DNA from: Mesorhizobium sp.
Lineage (GTDB): Bacteria; Pseudomonadota; Alphaproteobacteria; Rhizobiales; Rhizobiaceae
NCBI GenBank assembly: GCA_004020545.1
Contig: SAQE01000045.1
Coordinates: forward strand, 1 to 51,779
Length of the DNA stretch: 51,779 nucleotides
Direction: 5' to 3'
The translations under genes and the position numbers were made by a program. The notes below the pieces were generated by a model. The model saw only the letters and a list, made by a program, of their open reading frames with translations, did no database searches and was not told the DNA's origin. This document shows positions 33,317 to 43,263 of this stretch, one piece after another (the stretch's first letter is position 1; each line of letters begins with the position of its first letter).

Positions 33317-33319
33317 AGT

Positions 33320-35278
33320 CTATTCCCGCAATGCGCGCCGCAGGATCTTGCCGACCGGTGTCTTCGGCAGTTCGGTGCGGAATTCGATGTATCTCGGCCG
33401 CTTGTAGCCGGTCAGGTTCTCGCGGCAATAGGCGGTCAACGTCTCGACGGTGAGCGCCGGATCCTTCTTGACCACGAACAGCTTCGGCACCTCGCCGGAA
33501 TGCTCGTCCGGCACGCCGATCGCGGCCACCTCGAGCACGCCGGGATGCTGCGCCACGACCTCTTCCAGCTCGTTCGGATAGACGTTGAAGCCGGAGACCA
33601 GGATCATGTCCTTCTTGCGGTCGACGATCTTGGTGTAGCCGCGCTCGTCCATGAAACCCATGTCGCCCGACTTGAAGAACCCGTCCTTGGTCATCACCTT
33701 GGCGGTCTCGTCGGGCCGGTTCCAGTAGCCGGCCATCACCTGCGGCCCGCGGATGCAGATCTCGCCAACCTCGCCGAGCGGCACGTTGTTGCCGTCGTCG
33801 TCGCGGATGGCGATCTCGGTCGAAGGCAGCGGCAGGCCGATCGTGCCGGTGAACTCGCTGGAGCTGAACTTGTTGGCGGTGGCCACCGGCGAGGTTTCCG
33901 AAAGCCCGTAGCCTTCGCTCACCGGACAACCGGTCAGCGCCTTCCAGCGCTCGGCCACGCCCTTCTGCACCGCCATGCCGCCGCCAAGCGTCAGGATCAG
34001 CGGCTTGAAGTCGAGCTTGCGGAAATCCTCATTGTTGAGCAGCGCGTTGAACAGCGTGTTGAGGCCGGGGAAGATGTGAGCCGGATATTTCTGCAGTTCC
34101 TTGACGAAGCCCGGAATGTCGCGCGGGTTCGGGATGAGCACGTTCTGGGCGCCTTGCTGCATGCCCATCAGCGCGTTCACCGTCAGCGCGAAGATATGGT
34201 AGAGCGGCAGCGCGCAGATGAAGTTTTGGTGCGCCGGCTTCGGCTTGAACCTGTAGGCATCCTCCACCCAGAGCGAATTCTGCGCCACATTGGACAACAC
34301 GTTCCGGTGCAGCAGCGTCGCGCCCTTCGAGATGCCCGTCGTGCCGCCCGTATATTGCAGGAAGGCGATATCGTCGCCCGAAACCGCCGCCGGCTTGAAG
34401 GCGCTTGCGGAGCCGGCCTTCAGCGCGGCGTTGAACCGGACATGGCCGGGCAGAGACCAGGCGGGAACCATCTTTTTCACCCGCCGAACGACGAGATTGA
34501 CGATCGTGCCCTTGAGGCCGCCCAGCAGGTCGCCCATCGCTGCCACCACCACATGCTTGACCGACGTCCTGGCGATCACCGCCTGCAGCGTGTTGGCGAA
34601 GTTTTCCAGGATGACGATGGCCTGCGCGCCGGAATCCTTGAGCTGATGTTCCAGTTCGCGCGGCGTGTAGAGCGGGTTGACGTTCACCACCGTGAAGCCG
34701 GCGCGAAGCACCGCCATCATCGCCACCGGATATTGCAGCACGTTCGGCATCATCAGCGCCACGCGGGCGCCCTTCTCCAAGCCTCTCGACTGCAGATAGG
34801 CGCCAAAGGCGGCCGAAAGCCGCTCGAGCTCGGCGTAGGAAATCGACTTGCCCATGCACACATAGGCCGGCTGGCCGGAAAACTGCTTGCAGGCGCCGAC
34901 CAGGAAGTCGCCGATGGAATTGTAGGGCAGCGGGCCGATCTCGGCCGGCATGTTCTTCGGATAGTTCTTGAGCCAGGGCTTTTCCGGCAGCCCGGCAGCG
35001 AGCTCCGTGATCGCCTTCGGCAGCCGCTTGGCCGGCGCCGAGGCCGGTTTTGCGGTTGTGGGCCTGCCGGCGGCCGCAGGCTTGTCGATCTTTGTGGTTG
35101 CAGCCTTGGTGGCGGATCTGGGGCTCGTCGCAGCGGCCTTTGGCTTGGAGGTGGCCTTTGCAGGTGAAGACGTTTTGGCTGGTGAAGCGGCCTTGGAAGG
35201 TGAAGCCTTGGGCGCGCCGGCATTAGCGGCCTTGGCTTTTGCCTTCGCCGGGAGCGTTGTCTTTGCTGCTTTTGCCAC
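33320..35278 (-). CDS. fadD: Long-chain acyl-CoA ligase with histone-H1-like N-terminal tail
   Basis: An AMP-forming fatty acyl-CoA synthetase, 652 residues, loading fatty acids with CoA for beta-oxidation. The P-loop is YTGGTTGISKG; adenylate motifs YGLSETSP, SGDMGFMDERGY and the closing catalytic Lys in PVGKILRR are intact. Unusual: residues 2-88 are an added tail of Ala, Lys, Pro, Ser and Thr with PAK/SPAK repeats, like histone H1, AlgP or PhaF tails, before the normal start of FadD (LPKAITELAAGLPEKPW). Start: AGGGAGGG lies 5 nt before GTG 35278. The methyltransferase gene follows after 3 nt. The enzyme assignment is sure; the chain-length preference is not. Confidence 0.92.
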   Translation of the reverse strand: MAKAAKTTLPAKAKAKAANAGAPKASPSKAASPAKTSSPAKATSKPKAAATSPRSATKAATTKIDKPAAAGRPTTAKPASAPAKRLPKAITELAAGLPEKPWLKNYPKNMPAEIGPLPYNSIGDFLVGACKQFSGQPAYVCMGKSISYAELERLSAAFGAYLQSRGLEKGARVALMMPNVLQYPVAMMAVLRAGFTVVNVNPLYTPRELEHQLKDSGAQAIVILENFANTLQAVIARTSVKHVVVAAMGDLLGGLKGTIVNLVVRRVKKMVPAWSLPGHVRFNAALKAGSASAFKPAAVSGDDIAFLQYTGGTTGISKGATLLHRNVLSNVAQNSLWVEDAYRFKPKPAHQNFICALPLYHIFALTVNALMGMQQGAQNVLIPNPRDIPGFVKELQKYPAHIFPGLNTLFNALLNNEDFRKLDFKPLILTLGGGMAVQKGVAERWKALTGCPVSEGYGLSETSPVATANKFSSSEFTGTIGLPLPSTEIAIRDDDGNNVPLGEVGEICIRGPQVMAGYWNRPDETAKVMTKDGFFKSGDMGFMDERGYTKIVDRKKDMILVSGFNVYPNELEEVVAQHPGVLEVAAIGVPDEHSGEVPKLFVVKKDPALTVETLTAYCRENLTGYKRPRYIEFRTELPKTPVGKILRRALRE

Positions 35279-35591
35279 CAAATCCCTCCCTGGTATCCTT
35301 GGTCTCACAGTCTCGTGTCGCGCCCGCCTCCAATGTCAGAGGCCTCCTCCGCTGGCGCCGATTGCGGATTCCCCAAGAAATCCGGCATGCCGTCTATGTA
35401 TTGCGTCTATCGGCGGCCGTGCAAGTCTTGCCCCAGCGGCAGCGGCGGAAAGATTTGCCGTCGAAACCTGTTCCTCCAACCGTCGCTTGAACTGCGCGCC
35501 GATACGGGCCGGATTGCGGGCGGGAAGCTCCCGGACCTGATTTCGGGAGGGGGGCGATCAATAAAAAAATGCGGTCGTTAACAATGTCGTG

Positions 35592-35620
35592 AGCGGAAAA
35601 TTCTACTAACTATTTCCGCT
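35592..35620. promoter_or_regulatory. Inverted repeat in the fadD-dppA divergent region
   Basis: AGCGGAAA (35592-35599) and TTTCCGCT (35613-35620) are perfect inverted arms around 13 nt of AT-rich DNA. A second dyad GGAAAA-N9-TTTTCC follows at 35627-35647. They lie about 140 nt upstream of dppA. The remaining 480 bases between the divergent genes hold no gene; 35279-35560 is GC-rich without clear structure and 35561-35660 is AT-rich and promoter-like. Confidence 0.5.
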
Positions 35621-35758
35621 ATTTGAGGAAAATCCGGATTCTTTTCCTGCTTACCATGGGGTACGCAAACGGGGTGTTCCAAAGCCCTAAAAACGGTGCT
35701 TATATGCGCGCTTCTCGAGCCTGATAGAGGGGCTTGGAAGAACATCAGGGAGTGCTCA

Positions 35759-37357
35759 ATGAAAAAGACAATGACTTTTGCAGCCGCGTTGCTGGCTGCA
35801 AGCGTCCTGGGTGGCATGGCCAATGCAAAGACGCTTGTCTATTGCTCGGAAGCGTCGCCGGCCAATTTCGACCCGGGTACGACGACGGGCGGTAACGACT
35901 TCGACGCCTCGTCGCGCACCGTCTATTCGCGTCTGGTCGAGTTCAAGCATGGCGGCACCGAGATCGAGCCCGGCCTTGCCGACAAATGGGAAATCTCGGA
36001 CGACGGCCTGGTCTATACTTTCCACCTGCATCCGGGCGTGAAGTTCCAGACCACCGACTATTTCAAGCCGACCCGCGACCTCAATGCGGATGACGTCGTC
36101 TTCTCGTTCGACCGTCAGTTCAACAAGCAGAATCCGTGGAACGGCGAGAAGTATCTGCCGAACCTGACCTGGGACTACTACACCGGCATGGACATGCCGA
36201 AATACGTCGCCAAGTGGGAAAAGGTCGACGACCTCACCGTCAAGCTGACGCTGACCGAGCCGAACGCGCCGATGCTGGCCAATCTCGGCATGGACTTCGC
36301 CTCGATCGTGTCGAAGGAATATGCCGACCAGCTCGAGAAGGATGGCAAGATGGCCGACTTCTCGACCAAGCCGATCGGCACCGGCCCCTTCCAGTTCGTC
36401 GACTACCAGCTGGATTCGGTCATCCGCTACGCGGCCAACCCCGACTACTTCAAGGGCAAGGAGAAGATCGACGATCTGGTCTTCGCCATCACGCCTGATG
36501 CGACTGCCCGCATCCAGAAGGTGCTGGCCGGCGAATGCGACGTGGCTCCCTATCCGAACCCGGCCGACATCGCCACCATCAAGGCCAACAAGGACGTGAC
36601 CTTGATGGACCAGGCCGGCCTCAACATCGGCTATATGAGCTACAACACGACGATCCCGCCGCTCGACAAGCCCGAGGTTCGCCATGCGCTCAATCAGGCG
36701 ATCGACCGGGAAGCCCTGATCAAGTCGCTGTTCCAGGATGCCGGTGCCACGCCTGCCCAGAACCTGATCCCGCCGACCATGTGGTCGTGGGACAAGGACG
36801 TGAAGTTCGATTCCTATGATCCGGAAGCGGCCAAGAAGGTGCTGGCCGATGCCGGTCTGAAGGAAATCCAGCTCTGGGCTTCCGACCGCGTTCGTCCTTA
36901 CAACCCGAACTTCCAGCGCGCGGCCGAACTGATTCAGGCCGACTGGGCCAAGGTCGGCGTGAAGGCCGAAATCGTCAACTACGAGTGGACGAAGTATCGC
37001 GAGGAAGGCAAGAAGAAGGAGCGTCCCGGCGCCTTCCAGATCGGCTGGACCGGCGACAATGGCGATCCGGACAACTTCTTCGCCACCCTCTTTGCCTGCT
37101 CGGCCATCGGCGTGTCGAACTACTCGAGCTGGTGCGACAAGGACTTCGAGGACCTGATCCAGAAGGCCAAGAAGACCAGCGACCAGGGCGAGCGCACCAA
37201 GCTCTACGAGCAGGCGCAGGTGATCTTCGCCAAGCAGGCGCCTGCCTTCCTGCTGGCCCACAGCCAGGTCTACTCGGTCGTTCGCAACAATGTCACCGGC
37301 TATAAGATGGACCCGCTCGGCATTCACCGCTTCGACGGCGTTGACAAGTCCGAGTAA
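35759..37357 (+). CDS. dppA: Dipeptide ABC transporter substrate-binding protein DppA
   Basis: A periplasmic binding protein of 532 residues. The signal peptide ends in GGMANA-KTLVYCSEAS. The order of motifs follows E. coli DppA closely: KTLVYCSE, NADDVVFSFDRQ, MDFASIVSKEYAD, PIGTGPFQ, NLIPPTMW and WTGDNGDPDNFFATLF. It binds dipeptides, and in some bacteria also heme or aminolevulinate. Start: CAGGGAG lies 7 nt before ATG 35759. It is the first gene of dppABCDF and is separated from dppB by a strong hairpin. Confidence 0.94.
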   Translation: MKKTMTFAAALLAASVLGGMANAKTLVYCSEASPANFDPGTTTGGNDFDASSRTVYSRLVEFKHGGTEIEPGLADKWEISDDGLVYTFHLHPGVKFQTTDYFKPTRDLNADDVVFSFDRQFNKQNPWNGEKYLPNLTWDYYTGMDMPKYVAKWEKVDDLTVKLTLTEPNAPMLANLGMDFASIVSKEYADQLEKDGKMADFSTKPIGTGPFQFVDYQLDSVIRYAANPDYFKGKEKIDDLVFAITPDATARIQKVLAGECDVAPYPNPADIATIKANKDVTLMDQAGLNIGYMSYNTTIPPLDKPEVRHALNQAIDREALIKSLFQDAGATPAQNLIPPTMWSWDKDVKFDSYDPEAAKKVLADAGLKEIQLWASDRVRPYNPNFQRAAELIQADWAKVGVKAEIVNYEWTKYREEGKKKERPGAFQIGWTGDNGDPDNFFATLFACSAIGVSNYSSWCDKDFEDLIQKAKKTSDQGERTKLYEQAQVIFAKQAPAFLLAHSQVYSVVRNNVTGYKMDPLGIHRFDGVDKSE

Positions 37358-37367
37358 TATTGCGAAC

Positions 37368-37395
37368 GGGGCGGCGCAAATTCCAGCGCCGCCCC
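37368..37395 (+). terminator. Hairpin between dppA and dppB
   Basis: GGGGCGGCGC and GCGCCGCCCC form a perfect 10-bp stem with an 8-nt loop, 10 nt after the dppA stop and 13 nt before dppB. Only ATTCCATTT follows, so read-through is expected. It would keep dppA mRNA in excess over the permease and ATPase part. Confidence 0.75.
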
Positions 37396-37408
37396 ATTCC
37401 ATTTGACG

Positions 37409-38416
37409 ATGCTCCGATATCTTCTCAATAAAATCGCCCTCCTGATCCCGACCCTGGTCGGCATCACCATCTGCGCCTTCGCTTTCGTCCGGCTGCTGCC
37501 CGGCGATCCGATCCTGGCCATGGCCGGCGAGCATGGCGTATCGCCGGCGCGCTACGAAGAGCTCAAGGAACAGTTCGGCTACAATCTGCCGATCTGGGAA
37601 CAGTACGCGCGCTATGTCGGCGAGGTCGCCACCGGCGATTTTGGCGTTTCCATCTCGTCCAAGCGCCCGGTGATGGAAGAGTTCAAGACGCTCTTCCCGG
37701 CGACGCTGGAACTCTCCTTCTTCGCCATGATCTTCGCCATGGTGATCGGCATCCCGGCCGGCATATTCGCGGCCGTCAAGCGCGGCTCCTGGTTCGACCA
37801 GTCGCTGATGGGCACTGCCCTTGTCGGCTATTCCATGCCGATCTTCTGGTGGGGCCTGCTGCTCATCATCTTCTTTTCCGGCTATCTCGGCTGGACGCCG
37901 GTATCGGGCCGCATCGGCCTGCAGTTCTTCCTGAAGCCGATCACCGGCTTCATGACCATCGACAGCGTTCTCTACGGCAAGTGGGATGCGTTACGCTCGG
38001 CGCTCAGCCATCTCGTCCTTCCGGCGATCGTGCTCGGCACCATTCCGCTGGCGGTGATCGCGCGCCAGACGCGCTCGGCCATGCTCGAGGTGCTCGGCGA
38101 GGACTATGTCCGCACCGCCCGCGCCAAGGGCCTTTCCGCCGCCCGCGTCATCGGCGTGCATGCTCTGCGCAACGCGCTGATCCCGGTGGTCACCACCATC
38201 GGCCTGCAGGTCGGCACGCTGCTTGCCGGCGCCATCCTTACCGAGACCATCTTCGCCTGGCCGGGCATCGGCAAGTGGATGGTCGATTCCATCTTCAAGC
38301 GCGACTATGTCGTCGTGCAGTCAGGGCTGCTTTTGATCGCGCTTATCGTCATGGCCGTGAACCTTATCGTCGACGTGCTCTATGCCGTCATCAACCCGCG
38401 CATCAGGGCGGCGTGA
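37409..38416 (+). CDS. dppB: Dipeptide ABC transporter permease DppB
   Basis: An inner-membrane permease of 335 residues. The N-terminal segment (LRYLLNKIALLIPTLVGITI) and FVRLLPGDPI are typical of DppB/OppB. The EAA loop region reads DYVRTARAKGLSAARVIGVHALRNALIPV. ATG 37409 is preferred over TTG 37403; a ribosome-binding site is not obvious, and the start lies just behind the dppA hairpin. Its stop overlaps the dppC start (TGATG). Confidence 0.93.
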   Translation: MLRYLLNKIALLIPTLVGITICAFAFVRLLPGDPILAMAGEHGVSPARYEELKEQFGYNLPIWEQYARYVGEVATGDFGVSISSKRPVMEEFKTLFPATLELSFFAMIFAMVIGIPAGIFAAVKRGSWFDQSLMGTALVGYSMPIFWWGLLLIIFFSGYLGWTPVSGRIGLQFFLKPITGFMTIDSVLYGKWDALRSALSHLVLPAIVLGTIPLAVIARQTRSAMLEVLGEDYVRTARAKGLSAARVIGVHALRNALIPVVTTIGLQVGTLLAGAILTETIFAWPGIGKWMVDSIFKRDYVVVQSGLLLIALIVMAVNLIVDVLYAVINPRIRAA

Positions 38417-39327
38417 TGAGCCAATCGACCGAAATCGCCCCGATGGCCGCGGGCAGTCCGGACCGACTGACCGGCTTCAAGACCTTCTGGCACTATTTCT
38501 CGGTGAACCGTGGCGCCGTCATCGGCCTGTTCGTCTTCATCCTTTTGGTGCTGGCCGCGCTCTTCGCGCCGCTGCTCGCGCCTTACGCGCCCGACGTGCA
38601 GGACAAGACTGCGTTCCTCAGGCCGCCGGCCTGGCAGACGGGCGGCAGCACCCAATATCTGCTCGGCACCGATCCGGTCGGCCGAGACATCCTCTCGCGC
38701 CTGCTCTACGGGGCGCGCTTCTCGCTGCTGATCGGCGCGGTCGTGGTCACGCTGGCGCTCACCGGCGGCATCACGCTCGGCCTGCTTGCCGGTTATTTCC
38801 GCGGCTGGGTCGACGTCGCGATCATGCGCGTCATGGACCTGATCCTGGCTTTCCCGTCGCTGCTTCTGGCGCTGGTGCTGGTCACCATCCTCGGTCCTGG
38901 CCTGTTCAATGCGATGCTGGCGATCTCCCTGGTGCTGCAGCCGCATTTCGCCCGCCTCGTGCGAGCCGCCGTCATGGCCGAGAAGAGCCGCGAATATGTC
39001 GTGGCGGCCAAGGTCGCCGGCGCCGGACATCTGCGCCTGATGCTTCGCACCATCCTGCCGAACTGCCTGGCGCCGCTGATCGTCCAGGGTACGCTGTCCT
39101 TCTCGAACGCCATCCTGGAAGCCGCTGCACTTGGCTTCCTCGGCCTCGGCGCGCAGCCGCCGACGCCGGAATGGGGCACCATGCTTGCCTCGGCGCGCGA
39201 GTTCATCCTGCGCGCCTGGTGGGTGGTGACTTTCCCGGGCCTCGCCATCCTGATTACCGTGCTCGCCATCAACCTGATCGGCGACGGCTTGCGCGACGCG
39301 CTCGATCCGAAGCTCAGGAGGTCGTGA
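38416..39327 (+). CDS. dppC: Dipeptide ABC transporter permease DppC
   Basis: The second permease, 303 residues, with the OppC-type N-terminal domain ([20 protein letters not shown]), [20 protein letters not shown] and the EAA loop [19 protein letters not shown]. It pairs with DppB. The start is fixed by the one-base overlap with the dppB stop; the end overlaps dppD in the same way, so the four downstream genes are translationally coupled. Confidence 0.93.
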   Translation: MSQSTEIAPMAAGSPDRLTGFKTFWHYFSVNRGAVIGLFVFILLVLAALFAPLLAPYAPDVQDKTAFLRPPAWQTGGSTQYLLGTDPVGRDILSRLLYGARFSLLIGAVVVTLALTGGITLGLLAGYFRGWVDVAIMRVMDLILAFPSLLLALVLVTILGPGLFNAMLAISLVLQPHFARLVRAAVMAEKSREYVVAAKVAGAGHLRLMLRTILPNCLAPLIVQGTLSFSNAILEAAALGFLGLGAQPPTPEWGTMLASAREFILRAWWVVTFPGLAILITVLAINLIGDGLRDALDPKLRRS

Positions 39328-40178
39328 TGGCATTGCTCGACATCCACAACCTCGTCGTTGAATTCCAGACCGCGTCGGGCCCGTTCCGCGCCGTCGATGG
39401 CGTGTCGCTCCATGTCGACGAGCGCGAGGTGCTCGCCATCGTCGGCGAGTCCGGCTCCGGCAAGTCGGTGTCGATGCTTGCGGTGATGGGCTTGCTTCCG
39501 TGGACCGCCACCGTCACCGCCGACCGCATGACCTTCAACGGTCGCGATCTCCTCAAGATCAGCCCGGCCGAGCGCCGCAGGATCATCGGCAAGGACATCG
39601 CCATGATCTTCCAGGAGCCGATCGCCAGTCTCAATCCGTGCTTCACCGTCGGCTTCCAGATCGAGGAAGTCCTGCGCTTCCATCTCGGCATGGACCGGGC
39701 GCAGCGCCGCGCGCGCGCCATCGAGCTTTTGAAGCAGGTCGGCATTCCCGAACCGGCCGAGCGGCTCAATTCCTTCCCGCACCAGATGTCGGGCGGCCAA
39801 TGCCAGCGCATCATGATCGCGATGGCGATCGCCTGCAATCCGAAGCTCCTGATCGCCGACGAGCCGACGACGGCGCTCGACGTCACTATCCAGAAGCAGA
39901 TCCTCGATCTGCTGGTCTCGCTGCAGGCCAAATACGGCATGGGCCTGATCATGATCACCCACAATATGGGCGTGGTCGCCGAAACCGCCGACCGCGTCAT
40001 CGTCCAGTACAAGGGCCGCAAGATGGAAGAGGCCGACGTGCTGTCGCTGTTCGAAAGCCCGAAGAGCAACTACACGCGCGCGCTGCTGTCGGCGCTGCCG
40101 GAGAACGCCGTCGGCGACCGTCTGCCGACCGTCTCCGACATGCTGTTCGAGCCGGCGCCCCAGGGAGCTGGCGCATGA
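39327..40178 (+). CDS. dppD: Dipeptide ABC transporter ATP-binding protein DppD
   Basis: An ATPase of 283 residues: Walker [10 protein letters not shown]-loop [12 protein letters not shown], signature [16 protein letters not shown] (with Cys in place of the usual Arg after SGGQ) and Walker [13 protein letters not shown]. The C-terminal oligopeptide-type extension is short. AGGAGG lies upstream of ATG 39327, inside the dppC end. It overlaps dppF by 4 nt (ATGA). Confidence 0.93.
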   Translation: MALLDIHNLVVEFQTASGPFRAVDGVSLHVDEREVLAIVGESGSGKSVSMLAVMGLLPWTATVTADRMTFNGRDLLKISPAERRRIIGKDIAMIFQEPIASLNPCFTVGFQIEEVLRFHLGMDRAQRRARAIELLKQVGIPEPAERLNSFPHQMSGGQCQRIMIAMAIACNPKLLIADEPTTALDVTIQKQILDLLVSLQAKYGMGLIMITHNMGVVAETADRVIVQYKGRKMEEADVLSLFESPKSNYTRALLSALPENAVGDRLPTVSDMLFEPAPQGAGA

Positions 40179-41002
40179 CCAAGGTTGTCGAAGGTAAGAA
40201 CATTGTGCGCGACTACCATGTCGGCGGCGGCCTGTTCCGCCCCGCGCGCACGGTCCATGCGGTGAAGGGCGTCTCCTTCAGCGTCGAGCAGGGCAAGACG
40301 CTCGCCATCGTCGGCGAGAGCGGCTGCGGCAAGTCCACGCTCGCCCGCATCATCACGCTGATCGATCCGGCGACGGCCGGCGAGCTGTTCATCGACGGCA
40401 ACAAGGTCGACATCGCCAGGGATGGGTTGACCAAGGAGATGCGCCGCAAGGTGCAGATCGTCTTCCAGAACCCTTACGGATCGCTCAACCCGCGCCAGAA
40501 GATCGGCGACGTTCTTGGCGAGCCGCTGCTGATCAACACCGACAAGCCGGCCGAGGAACGCCGCGACCTTGCGATGAAGATGTTGAAGAAGGTCGGTCTC
40601 GGACCGGAGCACTACAACCGCTATCCGCATATGTTCTCGGGCGGCCAGCGCCAGCGCATCGCCATTGCCCGTGCGCTGATGCTCAATCCCAGCCTGCTGG
40701 TGCTGGACGAGCCGGTCTCGGCGCTCGATCTCTCCGTGCAGGCGCAGGTGCTCAACCTGCTCGCCGACCTGCAGGACGAGTTCAAGCTGACCTATGTCTT
40801 CATCAGCCACGACCTCTCGGTGGTGCGCTACATCGCCGACGACGTCATGGTGATGTATTTCGGCGAGGCGGTCGAATACGGCTCGCGCGACGAGGTCTTC
40901 TCGAACCCCAAGCACGCCTACACGAAAACCCTCTTCGCCGCGACGCCGCGCGCCGACATCACCAGCATCAAAACAAGGCTGGCCAAGAAGAAGGCGGCGT
41001 AA
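40175..41002 (+). CDS. dppF: Dipeptide ABC transporter ATP-binding protein DppF
   Basis: The second ATPase, 275 residues: Walker [11 protein letters not shown]-loop [15 protein letters not shown], signature [15 protein letters not shown], Walker [13 protein letters not shown]. DppD and DppF form the heterodimeric motor of the importer. The C-terminus ends with a Lys-rich stretch (TRLAKKKAA). GGGAG lies 8 nt before ATG 40175. It is the last gene of the operon; downstream is a repeat of about 181 bp. Confidence 0.93.
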   Translation: MTKVVEGKNIVRDYHVGGGLFRPARTVHAVKGVSFSVEQGKTLAIVGESGCGKSTLARIITLIDPATAGELFIDGNKVDIARDGLTKEMRRKVQIVFQNPYGSLNPRQKIGDVLGEPLLINTDKPAEERRDLAMKMLKKVGLGPEHYNRYPHMFSGGQRQRIAIARALMLNPSLLVLDEPVSALDLSVQAQVLNLLADLQDEFKLTYVFISHDLSVVRYIADDVMVMYFGEAVEYGSRDEVFSNPKHAYTKTLFAATPRADITSIKTRLAKKKAA

Positions 41003-41038
41003 GCCTGGGGGCCTTATCCCAGGGCGGTAAGCCCAAGA

Positions 41039-41219
41039 GTCGTCATCCTAGGGCGGAGCAACGCGAAGCGTCGTGCAGACCCTAGGATCCATTCCGTTAC
41101 CTCAGCCCAAATGTGCAGCGGAGCAGAATTCTGCACCGTTGCGACGCTCGTATGTCACGGCAGGATCCTCGGGTCTGCGCCGCGTCGCTTCGCTCCTTGC
41201 TTCGCCCGTGGATGACGAC
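41039..41219. repeat. 185-bp-type repeat, copy 1 (left border of six-gene cluster)
   Basis: An element of 181 bp starting GTCGTCATCC and ending GGATGACGAC, so the tips are inverted repeats. In the centre is the palindrome GCAGAATTCTGC. Blocks shared with copy 2 (47695-47880) in the same orientation include GATCCATTCCGTTACCTC, GCGGAGCAGAATTCTGCACC and GGATCCTCGGGTCTGCGC. It occupies the gap 41003-41264 between two converging genes, which otherwise holds nothing recognised. Confidence 0.8.
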
Positions 41220-41264
41220 GAGGAACCAGCTACGCCCCAGTTCCTCTAAGAAGGCTCCGTTGTT

Positions 41265-42539
41265 TCACGACAGCTTGGCTATAATGGCCCGCAGCGCCTC
41301 GCCGAAGCGGTGCACCTCTTCGACAGTGTTGTAATGCACTAGCGAGGCGCGGATCGCGCCGCTGTCCATGGACAGGTTGAGCCGCTTCATCAGCCTTGGC
41401 GCATACATATGGCCGTCGCGGATGCCGATCTGAATGGCGGCCATTTCCTCGACGATCCGTTGCGGCGAGAGCTTGCCGATGTTGAAGCAGAAGGTCGGCA
41501 CGCGCTCGTGGATGCGGTCCTCCTCGGCGACGCCGTAGATCGTGGCGCCGCACGCCTTCAGCACCTTGAACATCTCGCGCGCCAACGTCAGCTCGTAGTC
41601 GCGGATGGCGTTCATGCCGGCGACGATGTTGTCGCGGCGCGAGCGGTTGTTCTGGGCTAAGAAATTGCGGCCGACCGATTCCAGATAACGGACCGCTGCG
41701 TCCATGCCGGAGACGTTCTCGTGGATGAAGGTGCCGGCTTCGACCTTGTAAGGCGGCTCGTCGGGAATGAAATCCTCGCGGAAGGTCGGCAGCCGTTTCA
41801 GCGTGTCGAAGCGGCCCCACAGGAAGCCCATATGCGGCGAGAAATTCTTGTACCCCGAGCAGACGAGATAGTCGCAGTCCCAGGCCTGCACGTCGATCAG
41901 CCCGTGCGGACCGTAATGCACACTGTCGAGGAACACTTCGGCGCCGGCCGCATGCGCAATCCTGGCGACGGAAGCGACATCGACGATCGAGCCGATCGAA
42001 TGCGCCGTCACCGTGCAGGCGACGAGCCGGGTGCGGTCCGAAACCAGCGGCTCGAGGTCGTCGATATGCAGGTTGCCGTCCTCGCGCATGCGCCACCATT
42101 TGAACTTTGCGCCTGCGGATTCCAACGCCAGCCAGGTGGCGATGTTGGCGTCGTGGTCCATGTCGGTGACGACGATCTCGTCCCGTTCTTGCAGCATCTG
42201 GCCGATGCCGAGGCTGACCAGGCGGATGAACGAGGTGGCGTTCATGCCGAAGCAGATTTCAGACGGGCTGTAGGCGTTGATCAAGAGCGCCACGCTTTCG
42301 CGCGCGTCCGCGACCGACCGGTCGACGGTGACGCTGCGGCCATAGCGGCCGCCGCGCTGCACATTGTGCGCGACCAGATGGTTGGTCACCGCGTCGAGCA
42401 CGCTTTGCGGGATCTGCGCGCCGGCGGCGTTGTCCATGAAGATGAAATCGCCGGCCTGCTTGAGCGCCGGAAACATGGCGCGGACCTTTTCGACCGGGAA
42501 CGCGGTGGCGTTGGTATTGTCGGTCTGATGCTTGTTCAC
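41265..42539 (-). CDS. Cysteine-desulfurase-like class V aminotransferase-fold enzyme
   Basis: A PLP enzyme of 424 residues, fold type I, related to the cysteine desulfurase-like group (VC1184 type) and SufS. PLP-site parts: [31 protein letters not shown] with the Asp, and [16 protein letters not shown] with the Schiff-base Lys. The catalytic Cys loop of true desulfurases (RxGHHC) is absent; the aligned region is [13 protein letters not shown]. The activity may therefore be a lyase, epimerase or aminotransferase. It is the last gene of a minus-strand operon with an amino-acid transporter and an aminotransferase. Confidence 0.83.
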   Translation of the reverse strand: MNKHQTDNTNATAFPVEKVRAMFPALKQAGDFIFMDNAAGAQIPQSVLDAVTNHLVAHNVQRGGRYGRSVTVDRSVADARESVALLINAYSPSEICFGMNATSFIRLVSLGIGQMLQERDEIVVTDMDHDANIATWLALESAGAKFKWWRMREDGNLHIDDLEPLVSDRTRLVACTVTAHSIGSIVDVASVARIAHAAGAEVFLDSVHYGPHGLIDVQAWDCDYLVCSGYKNFSPHMGFLWGRFDTLKRLPTFREDFIPDEPPYKVEAGTFIHENVSGMDAAVRYLESVGRNFLAQNNRSRRDNIVAGMNAIRDYELTLAREMFKVLKACGATIYGVAEEDRIHERVPTFCFNIGKLSPQRIVEEMAAIQIGIRDGHMYAPRLMKRLNLSMDSGAIRASLVHYNTVEEVHRFGEALRAIIAKLS

Positions 42540-42588
42540 GGGCAGGCTCCTGCGAAAGACTTGGATGGGTGGGGATCGGTTGGTGAGT

Positions 42589-43263
42589 TCAGCGCGCCTT
42601 CTCGTCCTTGAAGCGGCGCTCGAGCAGGCTGACGAGGCGGACCATCGGCCAGAGGAAGACGAGGTAGACCAGGGCCGCGCCGATCAGCGGAGAGGGGTTG
42701 GCGTAGAGCGACTGCGCATTGGTCGCTTCCTTGAGCAATTCCGGCAACGCAACGGTGGAGGCAAGCGACGTGTCCTTGAACATCGAGACGCAGTTGCTGG
42801 TCATCGGCGGAATGACCACGCGGATCGCCTGCGGCAGCACCACCTTGCGCAACGTCAGCACGAACGGCAGGCCAAGCGCCTGCGCCGCCTCGAACTGGCC
42901 GCGCGGAATGCTCTCGATGCCGGAGCGGAAGACTTCGGCCGAATAGGCCGACATGATGATGGCGAAAGCCGTCACGGCGGACGCCCAGGACGACAGGCGT
43001 ATGCCGAGGAAAGGCAGCGCATAGTAAATCAGGATCAGCACCACCAGCACCGGCAGGGCACGGAAGATATCGATGTAGCCGACCGCGAGCCACCGCAGCG
43101 GCTTTGGCGCATAGAGCCGCACCAGGCTGATCGCCAGTCCGACAACTATGCCGATAACGATACTGAGCAGCCCGAGCAGAAGCGTATTGAGGAAGCCGCG
43201 CAACAGCGCCGGCAGGCTGGACGCGATGACGTCGGGATTGAAGAAAGTGTCGATCAGCGACAT
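42589..43263 (-). CDS. Polar amino acid ABC transporter permease
   Basis: An inner-membrane permease of 224 residues of the HisM/GlnP family. Several membrane segments are clear ([34 protein letters not shown]), and the EAA loop reads [23 protein letters not shown]. Start: ATG 43263 with GGGGAA about 8 nt upstream. Only one permease is present, so it probably works as a homodimer. No ATPase gene is found beside it. A hairpin separates it from the binding-protein gene upstream. Confidence 0.9.
   Translation of the reverse strand: MSLIDTFFNPDVIASSLPALLRGFLNTLLLGLLSIVIGIVVGLAISLVRLYAPKPLRWLAVGYIDIFRALPVLVVLILIYYALPFLGIRLSSWASAVTAFAIIMSAYSAEVFRSGIESIPRGQFEAAQALGLPFVLTLRKVVLPQAIRVVIPPMTSNCVSMFKDTSLASTVALPELLKEATNAQSLYANPSPLIGAALVYLVFLWPMVRLVSLLERRFKDEKAR

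Noticed and set aside
35756-37534. A 592-codon open frame antisense to dppA
   Set aside because: Low-complexity composition and full overlap with a confidently assigned gene; no ribosome-binding site or domain.
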